NCBI GenBank assembly: GCA_001319865.1
Contig: BBSL01000309.1
Location: 62,001-126,000, forward strand
Direction of reading: 5' to 3'
DNA: 64,000 nucleotides
DNA from: Burkholderia sp. E7m39
GTDB taxonomy: Bacteria > Pseudomonadota > Gammaproteobacteria > Burkholderiales > Burkholderiaceae
The translations under genes were made by a program, and so were the position numbers. Below the pieces are notes generated by a model. That model did not search any database, was not told the DNA's origin, and was given only the letters and a program-made list of their open reading frames with translations. Numbering within the stretch: the stretch's first letter is position 1; every line of letters starts with the position of its first letter. Below are positions 50,480 through 58,306 of this stretch, one piece after another.

Positions 50480-51994
50480 TCAGGCCGCAAGGCGCTCGAG
50501 CATCGCGCGCGCATAATCCAGCGTGCCATCCTTCGCACGCAGTGTCCTCGCTTCGCCACGCTCGGGATTCACGAGCGCATACTGCCTGCTCGCACCCTTG
50601 CGCCAATCGCGGATCTCACGGAAGCCCTCCTCGATCGCGGCTTCGACATGCTGTGCGCCGTCGATGATGACGCCGTCGGGACGCTGATACTTCGTGCGTT
50701 GCGCCGCTTCCTTCGCTCGTTGCGCATCTTCCGCCTTTCGTTGCGCCGCCTTGCGTTCAGCATCTGCCGATTCCCAGGCCGCCTGCGCCGCTTCATCCAT
50801 TCCGCACAGGGCGAAAATTGCGCGACGCCGGGTTTTCGAATTACCGCCACGCAGTTTGACGCCGTAATGCTCCTCTACGGCGCGCTTGCTGCTGCGGTTT
50901 CGATCGTCGGGGCTGTCGAGCACCTCCAGCAACAACGGGAGGTGATGCTGTTCGATAGCCATGGCCATGCGGTTTGCCCATTCGAAGGTCTCCCGACCGT
51001 GCGAGAGCAACGCCATCTCACGCTCCAGCTTATGCCGGCGCGCAGTCGTGCGCCCCTGGGTACGCTCCATATCGGCTCTGTCCAGAGATTTCTCCCGCTT
51101 CGAGTCGGCCAGAATCTGGCGCAGACGCCCGGCAAAGGCATTCACGGGCGTGCCCAACGTGACAGGCTCGTCGAACCTCGGCGGCAGCGATTCCGCGGAC
51201 AGGATACCGGCCGCGAACAGCGCATCGTCGACCGAGACGAAATCACAGGCAGCCGGTAAGCCTTCGACGGCCGCCACAATCGCGTCGACGTTCTGAGCGG
51301 TAATCGGCAACTTCGCGGCTCGCATCACCGACGCCACCCACCGATGTTTCTCGGCCGGCAGACGCCCGCGCAGATCGACCACGTTGAGCAACGGCTCTGC
51401 CCACTCAAGGTCATAGCGAAACGCCCGCTCCATCCTGCGATAGTCGTCGAGCACCGCATCAGGCACGGGCTCATTGCGCAATAGTGCGTACGCGACGTGC
51501 ACTTCATGCCTGGCATTCACGCCACCACCCGGCGCGGGCGGGCCGCCTGCCCCGAAGCCGAAGCGCTCGACGGCTGCATGATGGAACAGCGGCGACAGGT
51601 CGAAGAACTGGCGGGCGTTGCGTGCAGCTGCACGTTCTGCATCTATCTGACTGCTGGAGAGGAAGCGCTCCGGCGCGCGAGAAAGCTCGAACAGGCCGAA
51701 CAGTTCGTCCCAGTGTGCCGGGCGGATCTGCCACGGCTTCGGCTGCGCACCATACTCGGTCAGCCAATGCGCGCGGACCTCGTCAAACAGGCATGCCACC
51801 ACTTCGGCCGCCGTGCCAGCGCGGCGGATCGCGAGCTTGCCGTTGTAGCGGGTCACGCTTGCGGCAGCGCTGTCGCCCTCCAGCGCGATAAGCGCCGTTT
51901 CCGTTGCCTGCACGCGCTCATCACTGAACAGGGACAGCACACCGGCCAGCGTGGTGACAAGGAAGGTTTCACCAGGAATCGTCAGTTTGTACAT
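50480..51994 (-). CDS. Large hypothetical protein
   Basis: A 504-residue soluble protein starting MYKLTIPGETFLVTTLAGVL. An alpha/beta N-terminal third is followed by a helical middle and a charged coiled-coil near the end (AQAAWESADAERKAAQRKAE). No catalytic motif or known family recognised. It has a clear copy of the three-strand leader. The start at 51994 is chosen by conserved-looking N-terminus; the longer frame to 52036 lies within the leader. Confidence 0.6.
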   Translation of the reverse strand: MYKLTIPGETFLVTTLAGVLSLFSDERVQATETALIALEGDSAAASVTRYNGKLAIRRAGTAAEVVACLFDEVRAHWLTEYGAQPKPWQIRPAHWDELFGLFELSRAPERFLSSSQIDAERAAARNARQFFDLSPLFHHAAVERFGFGAGGPPAPGGGVNARHEVHVAYALLRNEPVPDAVLDDYRRMERAFRYDLEWAEPLLNVVDLRGRLPAEKHRWVASVMRAAKLPITAQNVDAIVAAVEGLPAACDFVSVDDALFAAGILSAESLPPRFDEPVTLGTPVNAFAGRLRQILADSKREKSLDRADMERTQGRTTARRHKLEREMALLSHGRETFEWANRMAMAIEQHHLPLLLEVLDSPDDRNRSSKRAVEEHYGVKLRGGNSKTRRRAIFALCGMDEAAQAAWESADAERKAAQRKAEDAQRAKEAAQRTKYQRPDGVIIDGAQHVEAAIEEGFREIRDWRKGASRQYALVNPERGEARTLRAKDGTLDYARAMLERLAA

Positions 51995-52000
51995 AGGGAG

Positions 52001-52060
52001 TTGACTCCGTAAAAGGAAGCGGGGCCAACACCCCATCTGGGGACGTTGGCCCCGGATGGG
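52001..52060 (-). promoter_or_regulatory. Three-strand RNA leader, copy 9
   Basis: In mRNA sense, helix A is CCCATCCGGGG/CCCCAGATGGG with one mismatch. Helix B is GGGGCCAAC/GTTGGCCCC (perfect, 9 bp). GTTG/CAAC and a local GGAGT/ACTCC hairpin can cover the ribosome binding site. Confidence 0.7.
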
Positions 52061-52084
52061 TTTAAGAAATGAATGCGGGTGTTG

Positions 52085-52495
52085 TCAGTCGATGTCGAGC
52101 ATCCGCGATACGACAGCGGCTACCGCCCACGCCTGCGTGCGCGACAAAGTCTTGATGCGCAGAACGGGCTGGCTCTTCCAGTGGCCAGCCTCCTCGACCT
52201 CGAAGAACTGCATGAAGTCGATCTGGATCATCCAGCCTTCGGAGTATCCGCGCGCGACCGACAGCGCCAGTCGCCGACGCGGTCCGCCGTCATCTGGCCA
52301 GTCGCGGGTATCGACGAGCCCGAAGTAGTCTTCGTTCGGATCGTTGACGAGATTGGCAGCATCAATCCATTCGGGTTCGATTTCCGACCGGCGAAGGGCA
52401 CGCTCGATGTGGTCCACGACCTGCCGGATAGTTTTCCCGGCAGGATGAAACGGCGTGCCGGCTTGCAGGGCCGGGGGTTCAAGTAGTTCGGACAT
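52085..52495 (-). CDS. Hypothetical protein
   Basis: A 136-residue acidic protein starting MSELLEPPALQAGTPFHPAG, alpha/beta, with a long helix at the end (AWAVAAVVSRMLDI). No family recognised. The start codon has only a weak binding site and follows the previous gene's terminator by few bases, unlike the leader-bearing neighbours. Confidence 0.55.
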   Translation of the reverse strand: MSELLEPPALQAGTPFHPAGKTIRQVVDHIERALRRSEIEPEWIDAANLVNDPNEDYFGLVDTRDWPDDGGPRRRLALSVARGYSEGWMIQIDFMQFFEVEEAGHWKSQPVLRIKTLSRTQAWAVAAVVSRMLDID

Positions 52496-52515
52496 AGGAT
52501 TCAGAAAGCAAAAAA

Positions 52516-52539
52516 GGCCGCACCCGGTTGGGTGCAGCC
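52516..52539 (-). terminator. Intrinsic terminator of the gene at 52585
   Basis: Minus-strand stem GGCTGCACCC/GGGTGCGGCC followed by TTTTTTGC. Confidence 0.85.
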
Positions 52540-52584
52540 TTTGATGGATGGTAGACCGGCGACTGTGCCGATCTGCAAAAATAA

Positions 52585-52704
52585 CTAGCGGGGAATGCGC
52601 GGGTACCGGCGTTCACGCAGTGCCTTTTCAGCATTGCGATCCATCAGCGCGCCCAGACCGTATAGCGCCAATGCGGCACCAACAATCAGAAAACTGACGT
52701 CCAT
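52585..52704 (-). CDS. Very small single-pass membrane protein
   Basis: A 39-residue protein: one membrane helix (VSFLIVGAALALYGLGALM) and a basic C-terminal tail (ERRYPRIPR). AGGAG lies nine bases before the ATG at 52704. The longer frame up to 52818 lacks a start signal. It follows the gene at 52707 by two bases and is probably translated from the same message. Confidence 0.6.
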   Translation of the reverse strand: MDVSFLIVGAALALYGLGALMDRNAEKALRERRYPRIPR

Positions 52705-52706
52705 GC

Positions 52707-53180
52707 TTACTCTCCTCTGAAAGAATGCATGCCTCGGACAAACGTTATCACAAAACCCAGTATCAGACTCGCCTCCAGCTTGACGCTTTCGGCTGTCCAG
52801 ATCTCGGTTGAATGCCACACGCCGACCGCCCCGAGAAACGCAGCGGCCGCTATGGTGTGACAGAAGCGGCCAAACTGCTGCCGCTGCTCTTTTGTGGGCT
52901 CAGTAAAGAGACGCACCAGACGGGCGAGCGCACTTTCCGGGTTGCGCGACTGCATCGTCTCGCCCACCGAGAAACTACCATCGATCCTGCTATCCAGTTG
53001 CACGTTCACGCCATTGATAGCAGCCGACACGGCGGGCGGCGCTTCGGTGATGCTGAACTCCCGCAGCACGGCCTGCAGACGCTCAGACGGATAGACCTGA
53101 CCGGCGTCACATGAATAGCTGGCGCGATCGGTAATGGTCATCCCGGACGGGTACTCGACGAAGATTTCGACGATTTCCAT
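52707..53180 (-). CDS. Hypothetical membrane protein
   Basis: A 157-residue protein with a soluble N-terminal domain (two-thirds) and two membrane segments near the C-terminus (TIAAAAFLGAVGVW and ASLILGFVITFV). GGAGG lies four bases upstream of the ATG. It is followed at two bases by the 39-residue membrane peptide, so the two may form a membrane complex. No family recognised. Confidence 0.6.
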   Translation of the reverse strand: MEIVEIFVEYPSGMTITDRASYSCDAGQVYPSERLQAVLREFSITEAPPAVSAAINGVNVQLDSRIDGSFSVGETMQSRNPESALARLVRLFTEPTKEQRQQFGRFCHTIAAAAFLGAVGVWHSTEIWTAESVKLEASLILGFVITFVRGMHSFRGE

Positions 53181-53188
53181 CCGGCCTC

Positions 53189-53581
53189 CTAGCGGCGTTC
53201 GCGGTCCAGGCCTGCGGCAAGGCGCAGACCCGTAAGCAACGCGTCGTACCCGTCGCGGGACGTCAGCTGCTCGAGCGCGACCGCATTGTCGCCACCGCCC
53301 GACAGGTCGGAGCGGCCGCGACGCGTGCGGAACGAAACGGCAACCTTCTGGCGGGTCGGTGTGTCAGCAACTTCCAGCATGACGGCGGGGGTATGGAGGG
53401 TGACGCGGCACCCGCGATTGCGGCGAGCCGGTTCGGCGACGATTTCGTGCTCGCCGGAGCGGAGCCGAAGATCGCGCGCGACACGACGCAGCATCTGCGT
53501 CGCATGGTGGGTGATGGCGGCGTCAGCAGCCGCACCTGCACTGCGGCGGTCGGCATAGAACACCTTCGGAACTTTCAACAT
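53189..53581 (-). CDS. Hypothetical protein
   Basis: A 130-residue basic protein starting MLKVPKVFYADRRSAGAAAD, alpha/beta, no recognised domain. GAGGC precedes the ATG. It follows the terminator of the lipoprotein gene by few bases and is eight bases ahead of the next gene, so 53189-52585 reads as one small operon. Confidence 0.55.
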   Translation of the reverse strand: MLKVPKVFYADRRSAGAAADAAITHHATQMLRRVARDLRLRSGEHEIVAEPARRNRGCRVTLHTPAVMLEVADTPTRQKVAVSFRTRRGRSDLSGGGDNAVALEQLTSRDGYDALLTGLRLAAGLDRERR

Positions 53582-53602
53582 TGCTGCCTCGAAAAAGAAA
53601 AA

Positions 53603-53629
53603 GCGAGGGTCCCTTTCGGGACGCCTCGC
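53603..53629 (-). terminator. Intrinsic terminator of the SlyB-like gene
   Basis: Minus-strand stem GCGAGGCGTCCC/GGGACCCTCGC with one unpaired base, followed by TTTTTCTTTTTC. Confidence 0.85.
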
Positions 53630-53671
53630 GATGAAGGAATGGGCCGGGAATGCCGGCTTTGGAAGAGCGGA

Positions 53672-54133
53672 TCAGTGCGTAACACGCAGACCCGAGTTGG
53701 TGGTGACGAGAAGCACGTGATCGCCCGGCGCGAACTGCTGATCGTCCGGTTGAGCGACGACGAGGGTGCGACCGGTGTTCGTGCGCACAATGATTTCGAG
53801 GCCCGAGTGATGCGACAGGACCTGCGAAACCTTTTGCGAGACAAAGCCCGATGCAGCGCCCGTCAAGGCACCGGCGATGTAGCGGCCCGTGCCATTGCCG
53901 ATCGTGCGCGAACCGAGGAAAGCACCGACACCTGCGCTGATGAGCGACGTCAGCCCGGAGTTGTCCTGGCTGGCTTCGATCGTGATCGCGCGGGTGCGGA
54001 GAACCGTGCCCTCTTCCAGCGTGCCCGAACGCTGAACGTCATAGCGCTGGTACGTGTTCGGCGAGCCGAAATCGACACCGGCGCAAGCCGACAGCATAGA
54101 AGCGAGAACGAGACTGAAGATGATCTTGAACAT
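53672..54133 (-). CDS. SlyB/17-kDa-type glycine-zipper outer-membrane lipoprotein
   Basis: A 153-residue lipoprotein: signal MFKIIFSLVLASMLSACAG with lipobox LSAC, then a glycine-zipper region (GVGAFLGSRTIGNGTGRYIA, GALTGAASGFVSQKV) and a beta-rich C-terminal domain. This matches the SlyB / Rickettsia 17-kDa surface family of outer-membrane lipoproteins. Presence on a plasmid is unusual; it could stabilise the envelope around the transfer apparatus. The start at 54133 follows GAGGC. Confidence 0.82.
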   Translation of the reverse strand: MFKIIFSLVLASMLSACAGVDFGSPNTYQRYDVQRSGTLEEGTVLRTRAITIEASQDNSGLTSLISAGVGAFLGSRTIGNGTGRYIAGALTGAASGFVSQKVSQVLSHHSGLEIIVRTNTGRTLVVAQPDDQQFAPGDHVLLVTTNSGLRVTH

Positions 54134-54135
54134 TT

Positions 54136-54190
54136 GTTGCCTCAACGAGATGAAGGGCAACCATCCCGTCAGGGAGGTTGCCCTGACGGG
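54136..54190 (-). promoter_or_regulatory. Three-strand RNA leader, copy 10 (clearest example)
   Basis: In mRNA sense, helix A is CCCGTCAGGG/CCCTGACGGG (perfect, 10 bp). Helix B is AGGGCAACC/GGTTGCCCT (perfect, 9 bp). Helix C is GTTGCC/GGCAAC, whose second strand overlaps the GAGGC ribosome binding site. A and B share AGGG; B and C share GTTGCC, so they exclude each other. Confidence 0.8.
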
Positions 54191-54206
54191 AAAGAGATTT
54201 TGCGAA

Positions 54207-54590
54207 TCAGTGAGCCACGCTCAGACGCAGGCTGACGCTTCGATAACGAGAGCCCAGCCAGCGCTCCGCGAGAAGCAGCGCAGCCGACAGCGGCGTGAGA
54301 ACGAAGACGAACCAGAAACCAACGCCCTGCAGGAAAGCGCCATCTGCGTATCCGTGTCCCGATACGGACTCGAACATGAATGCGGCGAACGAGAGTTGAT
54401 GCGAATCCACGTGCGCCAGATAGGCATCTACAGCAGCCGGTCCAGATGCACGCAGCAGATCAAGCTGGCTTTGCGCTTCGAATACACAGCCAAAAATGAC
54501 CAATGCGCAGCCTGTCAAGGCGAGAGCAGCGGCAACGATCAGGACGAACTTGAACGAAACGGCCGCGGCCGCACGATTGCGATTCGACAT
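54207..54590 (-). CDS. Hypothetical two-helix membrane protein
   Basis: A 127-residue protein with an N-terminal membrane helix (FVLIVAAALALTGCALVIFG) and a second one near the end (FWFVFVLTPLSAALLLA), leaving a periplasmic loop of about 60 residues. No family recognised. GGAGC precedes the ATG at 54590 and is covered by the leader's helix C. Confidence 0.6.
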   Translation of the reverse strand: MSNRNRAAAAVSFKFVLIVAAALALTGCALVIFGCVFEAQSQLDLLRASGPAAVDAYLAHVDSHQLSFAAFMFESVSGHGYADGAFLQGVGFWFVFVLTPLSAALLLAERWLGSRYRSVSLRLSVAH

Positions 54591-54594
54591 GGAA

Positions 54595-54650
54595 CAGCTC
54601 CTTGAAAATGCGGGAGCCGGTTCCCGATGGGATTGGCTCCCAACGAGAGA
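54595..54650 (-). promoter_or_regulatory. Three-strand RNA leader, copy 11
   Basis: In mRNA sense, helix A is TCTCG..GGGA/TCCC..CGGGA with a G-U pair. Helix B is GGGAGCC/GGCTCCC (perfect, 7 bp). Helix C is GCTCC/GGAGC over the ribosome binding site. Confidence 0.7.
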
Positions 54651-54699
54651 AAGATGGTTGCGTCAGGCGGAGGCGCCTGACGCATTGAACAGTTGCTGG

Positions 54700-54984
54700 T
54701 TACGACGAAATGCGAGTGAGGTAATGCAAATCGACGCGACCGCTTTTGACGAGCTCGCGCTCGGCATCAAACGGGATCTGAAAATCAAACTTCACAGTGG
54801 CCGTTCCGTCGCTCCACAGATACAGAATGGAGCCTTGGAACTGCCGGATGGGCAAGGTTGCAACAGCTTGCGCGAAAACGCGTTGGTTCTCACGAAAGCC
54901 CCACTTCTCCGAGATACGTTCAGGGTCGTTGGCGATTGCCAGGAACTTGACGAGCTCTGCGGACGGAGTGACTTGCTGCTGCAT
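54700..54984 (-). CDS. Hypothetical protein
   Basis: A 94-residue protein starting MQQQVTPSAELVKFLAIAND, alpha/beta, no family recognised. The start at 54984 lies just behind GGAGCC and replaces the longer frame to 55101, which lies within the leader. It has the full leader (start hairpin, second hairpin, A/B/C) upstream. Confidence 0.55.
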   Translation of the reverse strand: MQQQVTPSAELVKFLAIANDPERISEKWGFRENQRVFAQAVATLPIRQFQGSILYLWSDGTATVKFDFQIPFDAERELVKSGRVDLHYLTRISS

Positions 54985-54989
54985 GGTGC

Positions 54990-55040
54990 GGCTCCTAGAA
55001 GAAACGGGAGCCGGTCCCGTTGGGATGGCTCCCAACAGGG
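54990..55040 (-). promoter_or_regulatory. Three-strand RNA leader, copy 12
   Basis: In mRNA sense, helix A is CCCTGTTGGGA/TCCCAACGGG with one bulge. Helix B is GGGAGCC/GGCTCCC. Helix C is GGCTCC/GGAGCC (perfect, 6 bp) containing the ribosome binding site. Confidence 0.78.
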
Positions 55041-55100
55041 TTGACAGACGGGGGTTGGCCGTCGTGGACGACCGGCATTTGCCGGTCAAAGGTATGAGCA

Positions 55101-55159
55101 CTCCAGCAAGCTGGAGCGTTCTTTCGATGCGCAGAAGCGCGGGTGATAGGGTGAGTCTA
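55101..55159 (-). promoter_or_regulatory. Promoter -10, leader start hairpin and second hairpin
   Basis: Minus-strand TAGACT (55154-55159), then ATCACCCGCGC-TTC-TGCGCATCGA (55124-55146), then CTCCAGC-TT-GCTGGAG (55101-55116). The order and spacing equal the element at 49831-49886. Confidence 0.55.
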
Positions 55160-55266
55160 GGGTAGTTGGAACGCGACGGAGCCCGGAAACATCGTCAAAA
55201 CGACCTGGCTTTCGCGGATCGCACTCACCGGCGACGAAGTGACTCATGCCGGCGCAGAAAAAAAAA

Positions 55267-55288
55267 GCCGCTCCCCGAAGGGAGCGGC
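55267..55288 (-). terminator. Intrinsic terminator of the 55310 operon
   Basis: Minus-strand stem GCCGCTCCC-TTCG-GGGAGCGGC followed by TTTTTTTTTC. Confidence 0.88.
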
Positions 55289-55309
55289 GCTGGAAGAAAA
55301 GAGTAAGCG

Positions 55310-55819
55310 CTAACCGAAATACCAGACGCGAGCCTGTCGATACGCGCCCGCCTTGAACACTGCGACTATGTCAGGTTCCATTCCGCCTTCGTCGGCGGTG
55401 GGCCGCATGCAAATGCGTTGCACGTCGTTCAGCAGCTTTACAACGGCCTCGCCAACGCACGAATTCGCTTCGATAGCGCCGAGGGTAGCCATATGGCTTC
55501 CCTCGACATTGAACGCGTCCCAGAATTGAAGGTCGATCGCCTGGGCGACAGTCGTTTCGCGATAGTACGAAAGAAACCCTTCAACGACGGACGCGAGCGC
55601 CTCTTCGAAGGTTACGTCGTCGTCGGCAATCAGGACGTACGCGCGGGCTTCGGAAATCAGGTTGGCGGCTTTTTCACCCTCAAGATCGAACACGCCTTCG
55701 TCGGCTATGCCCTGAAGCGCGCGCGCGTCGATAGACAGTGATTCCTCGCCGTCGACCTCAATGAACACCCCTTGCATGCGTCGCGCGGCGGCTTTAATTT
55801 GCGAAGCTGTGTCGTTCAT
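55310..55819 (-). CDS. Hypothetical acidic protein
   Basis: A 169-residue acidic protein starting MNDTASQIKAAARRMQGVFI, alpha/beta, with LIADDDVTFEEALASVVEGF. No family recognised. Its start overlaps the stop of the gene at 55816 by four bases, so both are coupled. A strong terminator follows. Confidence 0.58.
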   Translation of the reverse strand: MNDTASQIKAAARRMQGVFIEVDGEESLSIDARALQGIADEGVFDLEGEKAANLISEARAYVLIADDDVTFEEALASVVEGFLSYYRETTVAQAIDLQFWDAFNVEGSHMATLGAIEANSCVGEAVVKLLNDVQRICMRPTADEGGMEPDIVAVFKAGAYRQARVWYFG

Positions 55820-56118
55820 TGCCGCGCCTCATTGGACAAGCCATTCAGGTAACCAGCCGCCCGGCTGAATTCCAGATCGCCGGGGCCTTCATAGACCAGC
55901 TCGACATCGTCGGCGAGGCACTGCCCGCCGGCGAAGTTGAAGCGCTCACCAGCCTTGATCGCGGACAGGAGAACGGCGGTTTTGCCCCATACGACGAATC
56001 CCCAGCGCTCATCCTCAGCCATGCTAAAGCGCGGAAAGCTGACCGCGCGCCTGAAGCGGATGACCGCATGCGGAAGGTCGGCGTCACGTACACGGGGCTG
56101 CGGATTTTTCAGTGGCAT
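55816..56118 (-). CDS. Small hypothetical protein
   Basis: A 100-residue protein starting MPLKNPQPRVRDADLPHAVI, beta-rich, no family recognised. GGAGC precedes the ATG, and a leader copy lies directly upstream. Coupled to 55310-55819. Confidence 0.58.
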   Translation of the reverse strand: MPLKNPQPRVRDADLPHAVIRFRRAVSFPRFSMAEDERWGFVVWGKTAVLLSAIKAGERFNFAGGQCLADDVELVYEGPGDLEFSRAAGYLNGLSNEARQ

Positions 56119-56124
56119 CAGAAT

Positions 56125-56178
56125 GCTCCTCGAAATGCTGTGCGCGGAGCGGCCCTGCGGGCACGAACCCGCGCGGGT
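56125..56178 (-). promoter_or_regulatory. Three-strand RNA leader, copy 13
   Basis: In mRNA sense, helix A is CCC..GCGGG/CCCGC..GGG. Helix B is GCGCGG/CCGCGC. Helix C is GCTCC/GGAGC (5 bp) over the ribosome binding site. Confidence 0.62.
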
Positions 56179-56229
56179 TGATAGGTATATTGACGCCGCT
56201 CCTGGAAAGGACCGGCGTCAGTCGTGCAA

Positions 56230-56709
56230 TCAGGCGAATTTCAGCTCGCCGTCGTCGCCCTCTTCGGGCCAACTGAGCCAGAAGAACGCGAGGCCCAGAC
56301 CGAGCACGTCAGCGAGCATCTGAACCAGCTGGCTCGCGTCGTGACTTGCGAGGTATTGACGGCCATCGTGCATCACCGTCGAAGTGACGAGGTACAAAAC
56401 GGCAAACGTGCCTACGAGGAGCGCACGGTTGCGCGTCGTCGGCTTGACGAAAATGCCCCAGAAGAGCGTGAACAGCGAGCAGAGCGCGAACGCCCCGAAC
56501 AGATGTTCGATGGCGCCCGGTGCCCACCGTCCGAGGTAGTGGATTTCGTCGAGACGGAACCACACCTGATACGGCTCAGCGAAGCCTTCGTAGCGGTGGA
56601 ACGCCGCGAGAAAGAGCGCAATGAGGGTGATGACAAAAGCACCCGCATGCGAATGCACGGTGCTTGCAGTGCGCGCGAGCGCGGTTGTCGAAAAGAAGTT
56701 TTTCAGCAT
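56230..56709 (-). CDS. Hypothetical four-helix membrane protein
   Basis: A 159-residue protein with about four membrane helices (FVITLIALFLAAFHRYEGF, FGAFALCSLFTLFWGIFV, ALLVGTFAVLYLVTSTVM, MLADVLGLGLAFFWLSW) and an acidic tail. No family recognised. AAGGC serves as binding site. Upstream there is only a GCAGCGCC hairpin rather than the full leader. Confidence 0.6.
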   Translation of the reverse strand: MLKNFFSTTALARTASTVHSHAGAFVITLIALFLAAFHRYEGFAEPYQVWFRLDEIHYLGRWAPGAIEHLFGAFALCSLFTLFWGIFVKPTTRNRALLVGTFAVLYLVTSTVMHDGRQYLASHDASQLVQMLADVLGLGLAFFWLSWPEEGDDGELKFA

Positions 56710-56802
56710 TGTTGTGCCTTGAAAAGGTTAAAAGGTGTTTCGTATGGGATGCAGCGCCGGGCGCTGCTCTTCGGTATAGCGTTTCAAACCTCCATAAAAA
56801 AA

Positions 56803-56824
56803 GCCGCTTCCCGAAGGAAGCGGC
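56803..56824 (-). terminator. Intrinsic terminator at the end of the PRTRC operon
   Basis: Minus-strand stem GCCGCTTCC-TTCG-GGAAGCGGC followed by TTTTTTTATGG, just behind the ThiF stop. Confidence 0.9.
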
Positions 56825-56827
56825 ATG

Positions 56828-57661
56828 TCAGTCTGCTGCTGCGGATTTCCGGCGCTTTCGAGCCTTCTTTTCCTTGGGTGCCGGTGCCTCGTATCCGAAG
56901 CGCGACCACGCGGCAGGATCAATCGGTATCGGGTTCGTGCGGCCGGTTGTCAGGTTCACGAACACGCCCGAGTACTTCAACGAGCCAGTGCGAAATAGCG
57001 TCCAGAGAAGATTGAACGCCTGCACCGCAATGGCAGAGTTGATGACCAGCGACTGCTTGCGCAGTGCGTCGGCCATCGAGCACGAGGGCGTATCGTCGTC
57101 AGCGTCTTTCGACGGGTCGACCAGGTCCGGGAACAGTTCGCCCACATGCGGCAACCGCAACGGGCTGGTCTTCCTTTGCCGCCGGGGCATGGTCTGTCCA
57201 AGCACCACCTGCCCGCGATCCGTGTCGTTTCCGCAATCGAGGTAATACGCAGCCGTCTCCCCCACTGTGTCGAGGATGGCCTTTCTTGCGGCACGCGTAT
57301 CGACGCACCCGATGACGAGATCGACGTTGAAAAGCGCCGTGCGACCGTTCAGGCGTTGCGTCACCGCCCGCCAGTTGGTGCCCATCAGCATGTTCAGCCG
57401 ATTGACGATCAGCGACGCCTTATAGCTGCCCACGTCATTTGGATAGAACCCCTGCCGTCCGACGTTGGTCGGGCTGACCGTATCGTCGTCGTACACCGTG
57501 CACTCGATCCCCCCGGGGTGTCCCAGTTCGATCATGGCGTGGTGCAGGCGCGCGAGAGCGGGCAAAACCGCACTGCCCGTTCCCCCCGCGCCAACGACGA
57601 TGACTCTCCAGGGGCGCTCTATCATGTGCTCCGGGATTTCATGCCTGATAGTGTCCGTCAT
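56828..57661 (-). CDS. PRTRC system ThiF-family E1-like protein
   Basis: A 277-residue ThiF/MoeB/E1-type adenylating enzyme, which in known relatives activates the C-terminus of a ubiquitin-like protein with ATP. The nucleotide-binding VGAGGTGS lies at residues 23-30, followed by VYDDDTVSPTNVGRQGF (the Asp, Asn and Arg of the E1 site) and LVIGCVDTRAARKAI. Candidate cysteines are in GCVD and LDCGND; I cannot tell which is catalytic. The tail is Lys-rich. Its ATG overlaps the stop of the JAMM gene, so both are coupled. It is the last gene of the PRTRC operon. Confidence 0.9.
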   Translation of the reverse strand: MTDTIRHEIPEHMIERPWRVIVVGAGGTGSAVLPALARLHHAMIELGHPGGIECTVYDDDTVSPTNVGRQGFYPNDVGSYKASLIVNRLNMLMGTNWRAVTQRLNGRTALFNVDLVIGCVDTRAARKAILDTVGETAAYYLDCGNDTDRGQVVLGQTMPRRQRKTSPLRLPHVGELFPDLVDPSKDADDDTPSCSMADALRKQSLVINSAIAVQAFNLLWTLFRTGSLKYSGVFVNLTTGRTNPIPIDPAAWSRFGYEAPAPKEKKARKRRKSAAAD

Positions 57662-58299
57662 ACAGCCTCCGGAACACGCGCGGCCTGATACCAGGATTGC
57701 GGCGCGCGATCCGTTTCCTCGAAAATCCCCTTCGCGCACAGGCGCACGGCGAGGCTCGGATTCGGACGGTCGCAATTGCCGATCACAAGCGCCATCTTGA
57801 CGTCATGGCGATCATCCTCGTTGTCGGTCGACGAAAAGTACGCGGGATGCCTGCCGTGCGAATGGCAGTCCATCACCAGCACTTCATCGCCCGCGAGCGC
57901 CGGCGGCTGATACTTCAACGAGCCTGCGGTATGTGTGACGATGCCCACCGGCGCCAGCCGGAAGGCCTGCATCGACGGACTCCACACGATCCACCCGCCC
58001 GTTTCCTTGGGGTGCGCCTCGCGGGCCATTTCAGCGAATGCGCCGACGAGAGTCGCCGGGACGGTTTCGCACAGCAGGCGGGTCGTCGGAGAGACCCGTC
58101 CGTACGGTATAGCCGTGCGAACGTTGAACTCCGCGATCTTGCGCACCAGCGACAGCCAGGGACGCCGGATCTCGATGAAGACACCGTTTTCCGCGACCAG
58201 CAGCCGCTCGCCCGATGTCTGCATCTCTGCAACAGCTTCGTTGCGCGGGACCATGACAGTCGGAAACGACCGTTGCAGCGTGATATCAAGAATGTTCAT
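57658..58299 (-). CDS. PRTRC system protein A, JAB/JAMM peptidase-like
   Basis: A 213-residue protein with a JAMM metal motif: H146-S-H148, seven residues, then S156-S-T-D159, with a candidate Glu at 99 (HPKETGGW). Prokaryotic JAB proteins of this kind remove or process ubiquitin-like proteins. All metal ligands are present, so an active isopeptidase is expected. It lies between protein B and ThiF in the conserved PRTRC order. Confidence 0.88.
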   Translation of the reverse strand: MNILDITLQRSFPTVMVPRNEAVAEMQTSGERLLVAENGVFIEIRRPWLSLVRKIAEFNVRTAIPYGRVSPTTRLLCETVPATLVGAFAEMAREAHPKETGGWIVWSPSMQAFRLAPVGIVTHTAGSLKYQPPALAGDEVLVMDCHSHGRHPAYFSSTDNEDDRHDVKMALVIGNCDRPNPSLAVRLCAKGIFEETDRAPQSWYQAARVPEAV

Positions 58300-58306
58300 G
58301 TTGGAT

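Noticed and set aside
55000-55060. Ordinary intrinsic terminators as explanation for the CCC..GGG hairpins before start codons
   Set aside because: They lack T-runs, lie immediately before start codons rather than after stops, and have a third strand complementary to the ribosome binding site.
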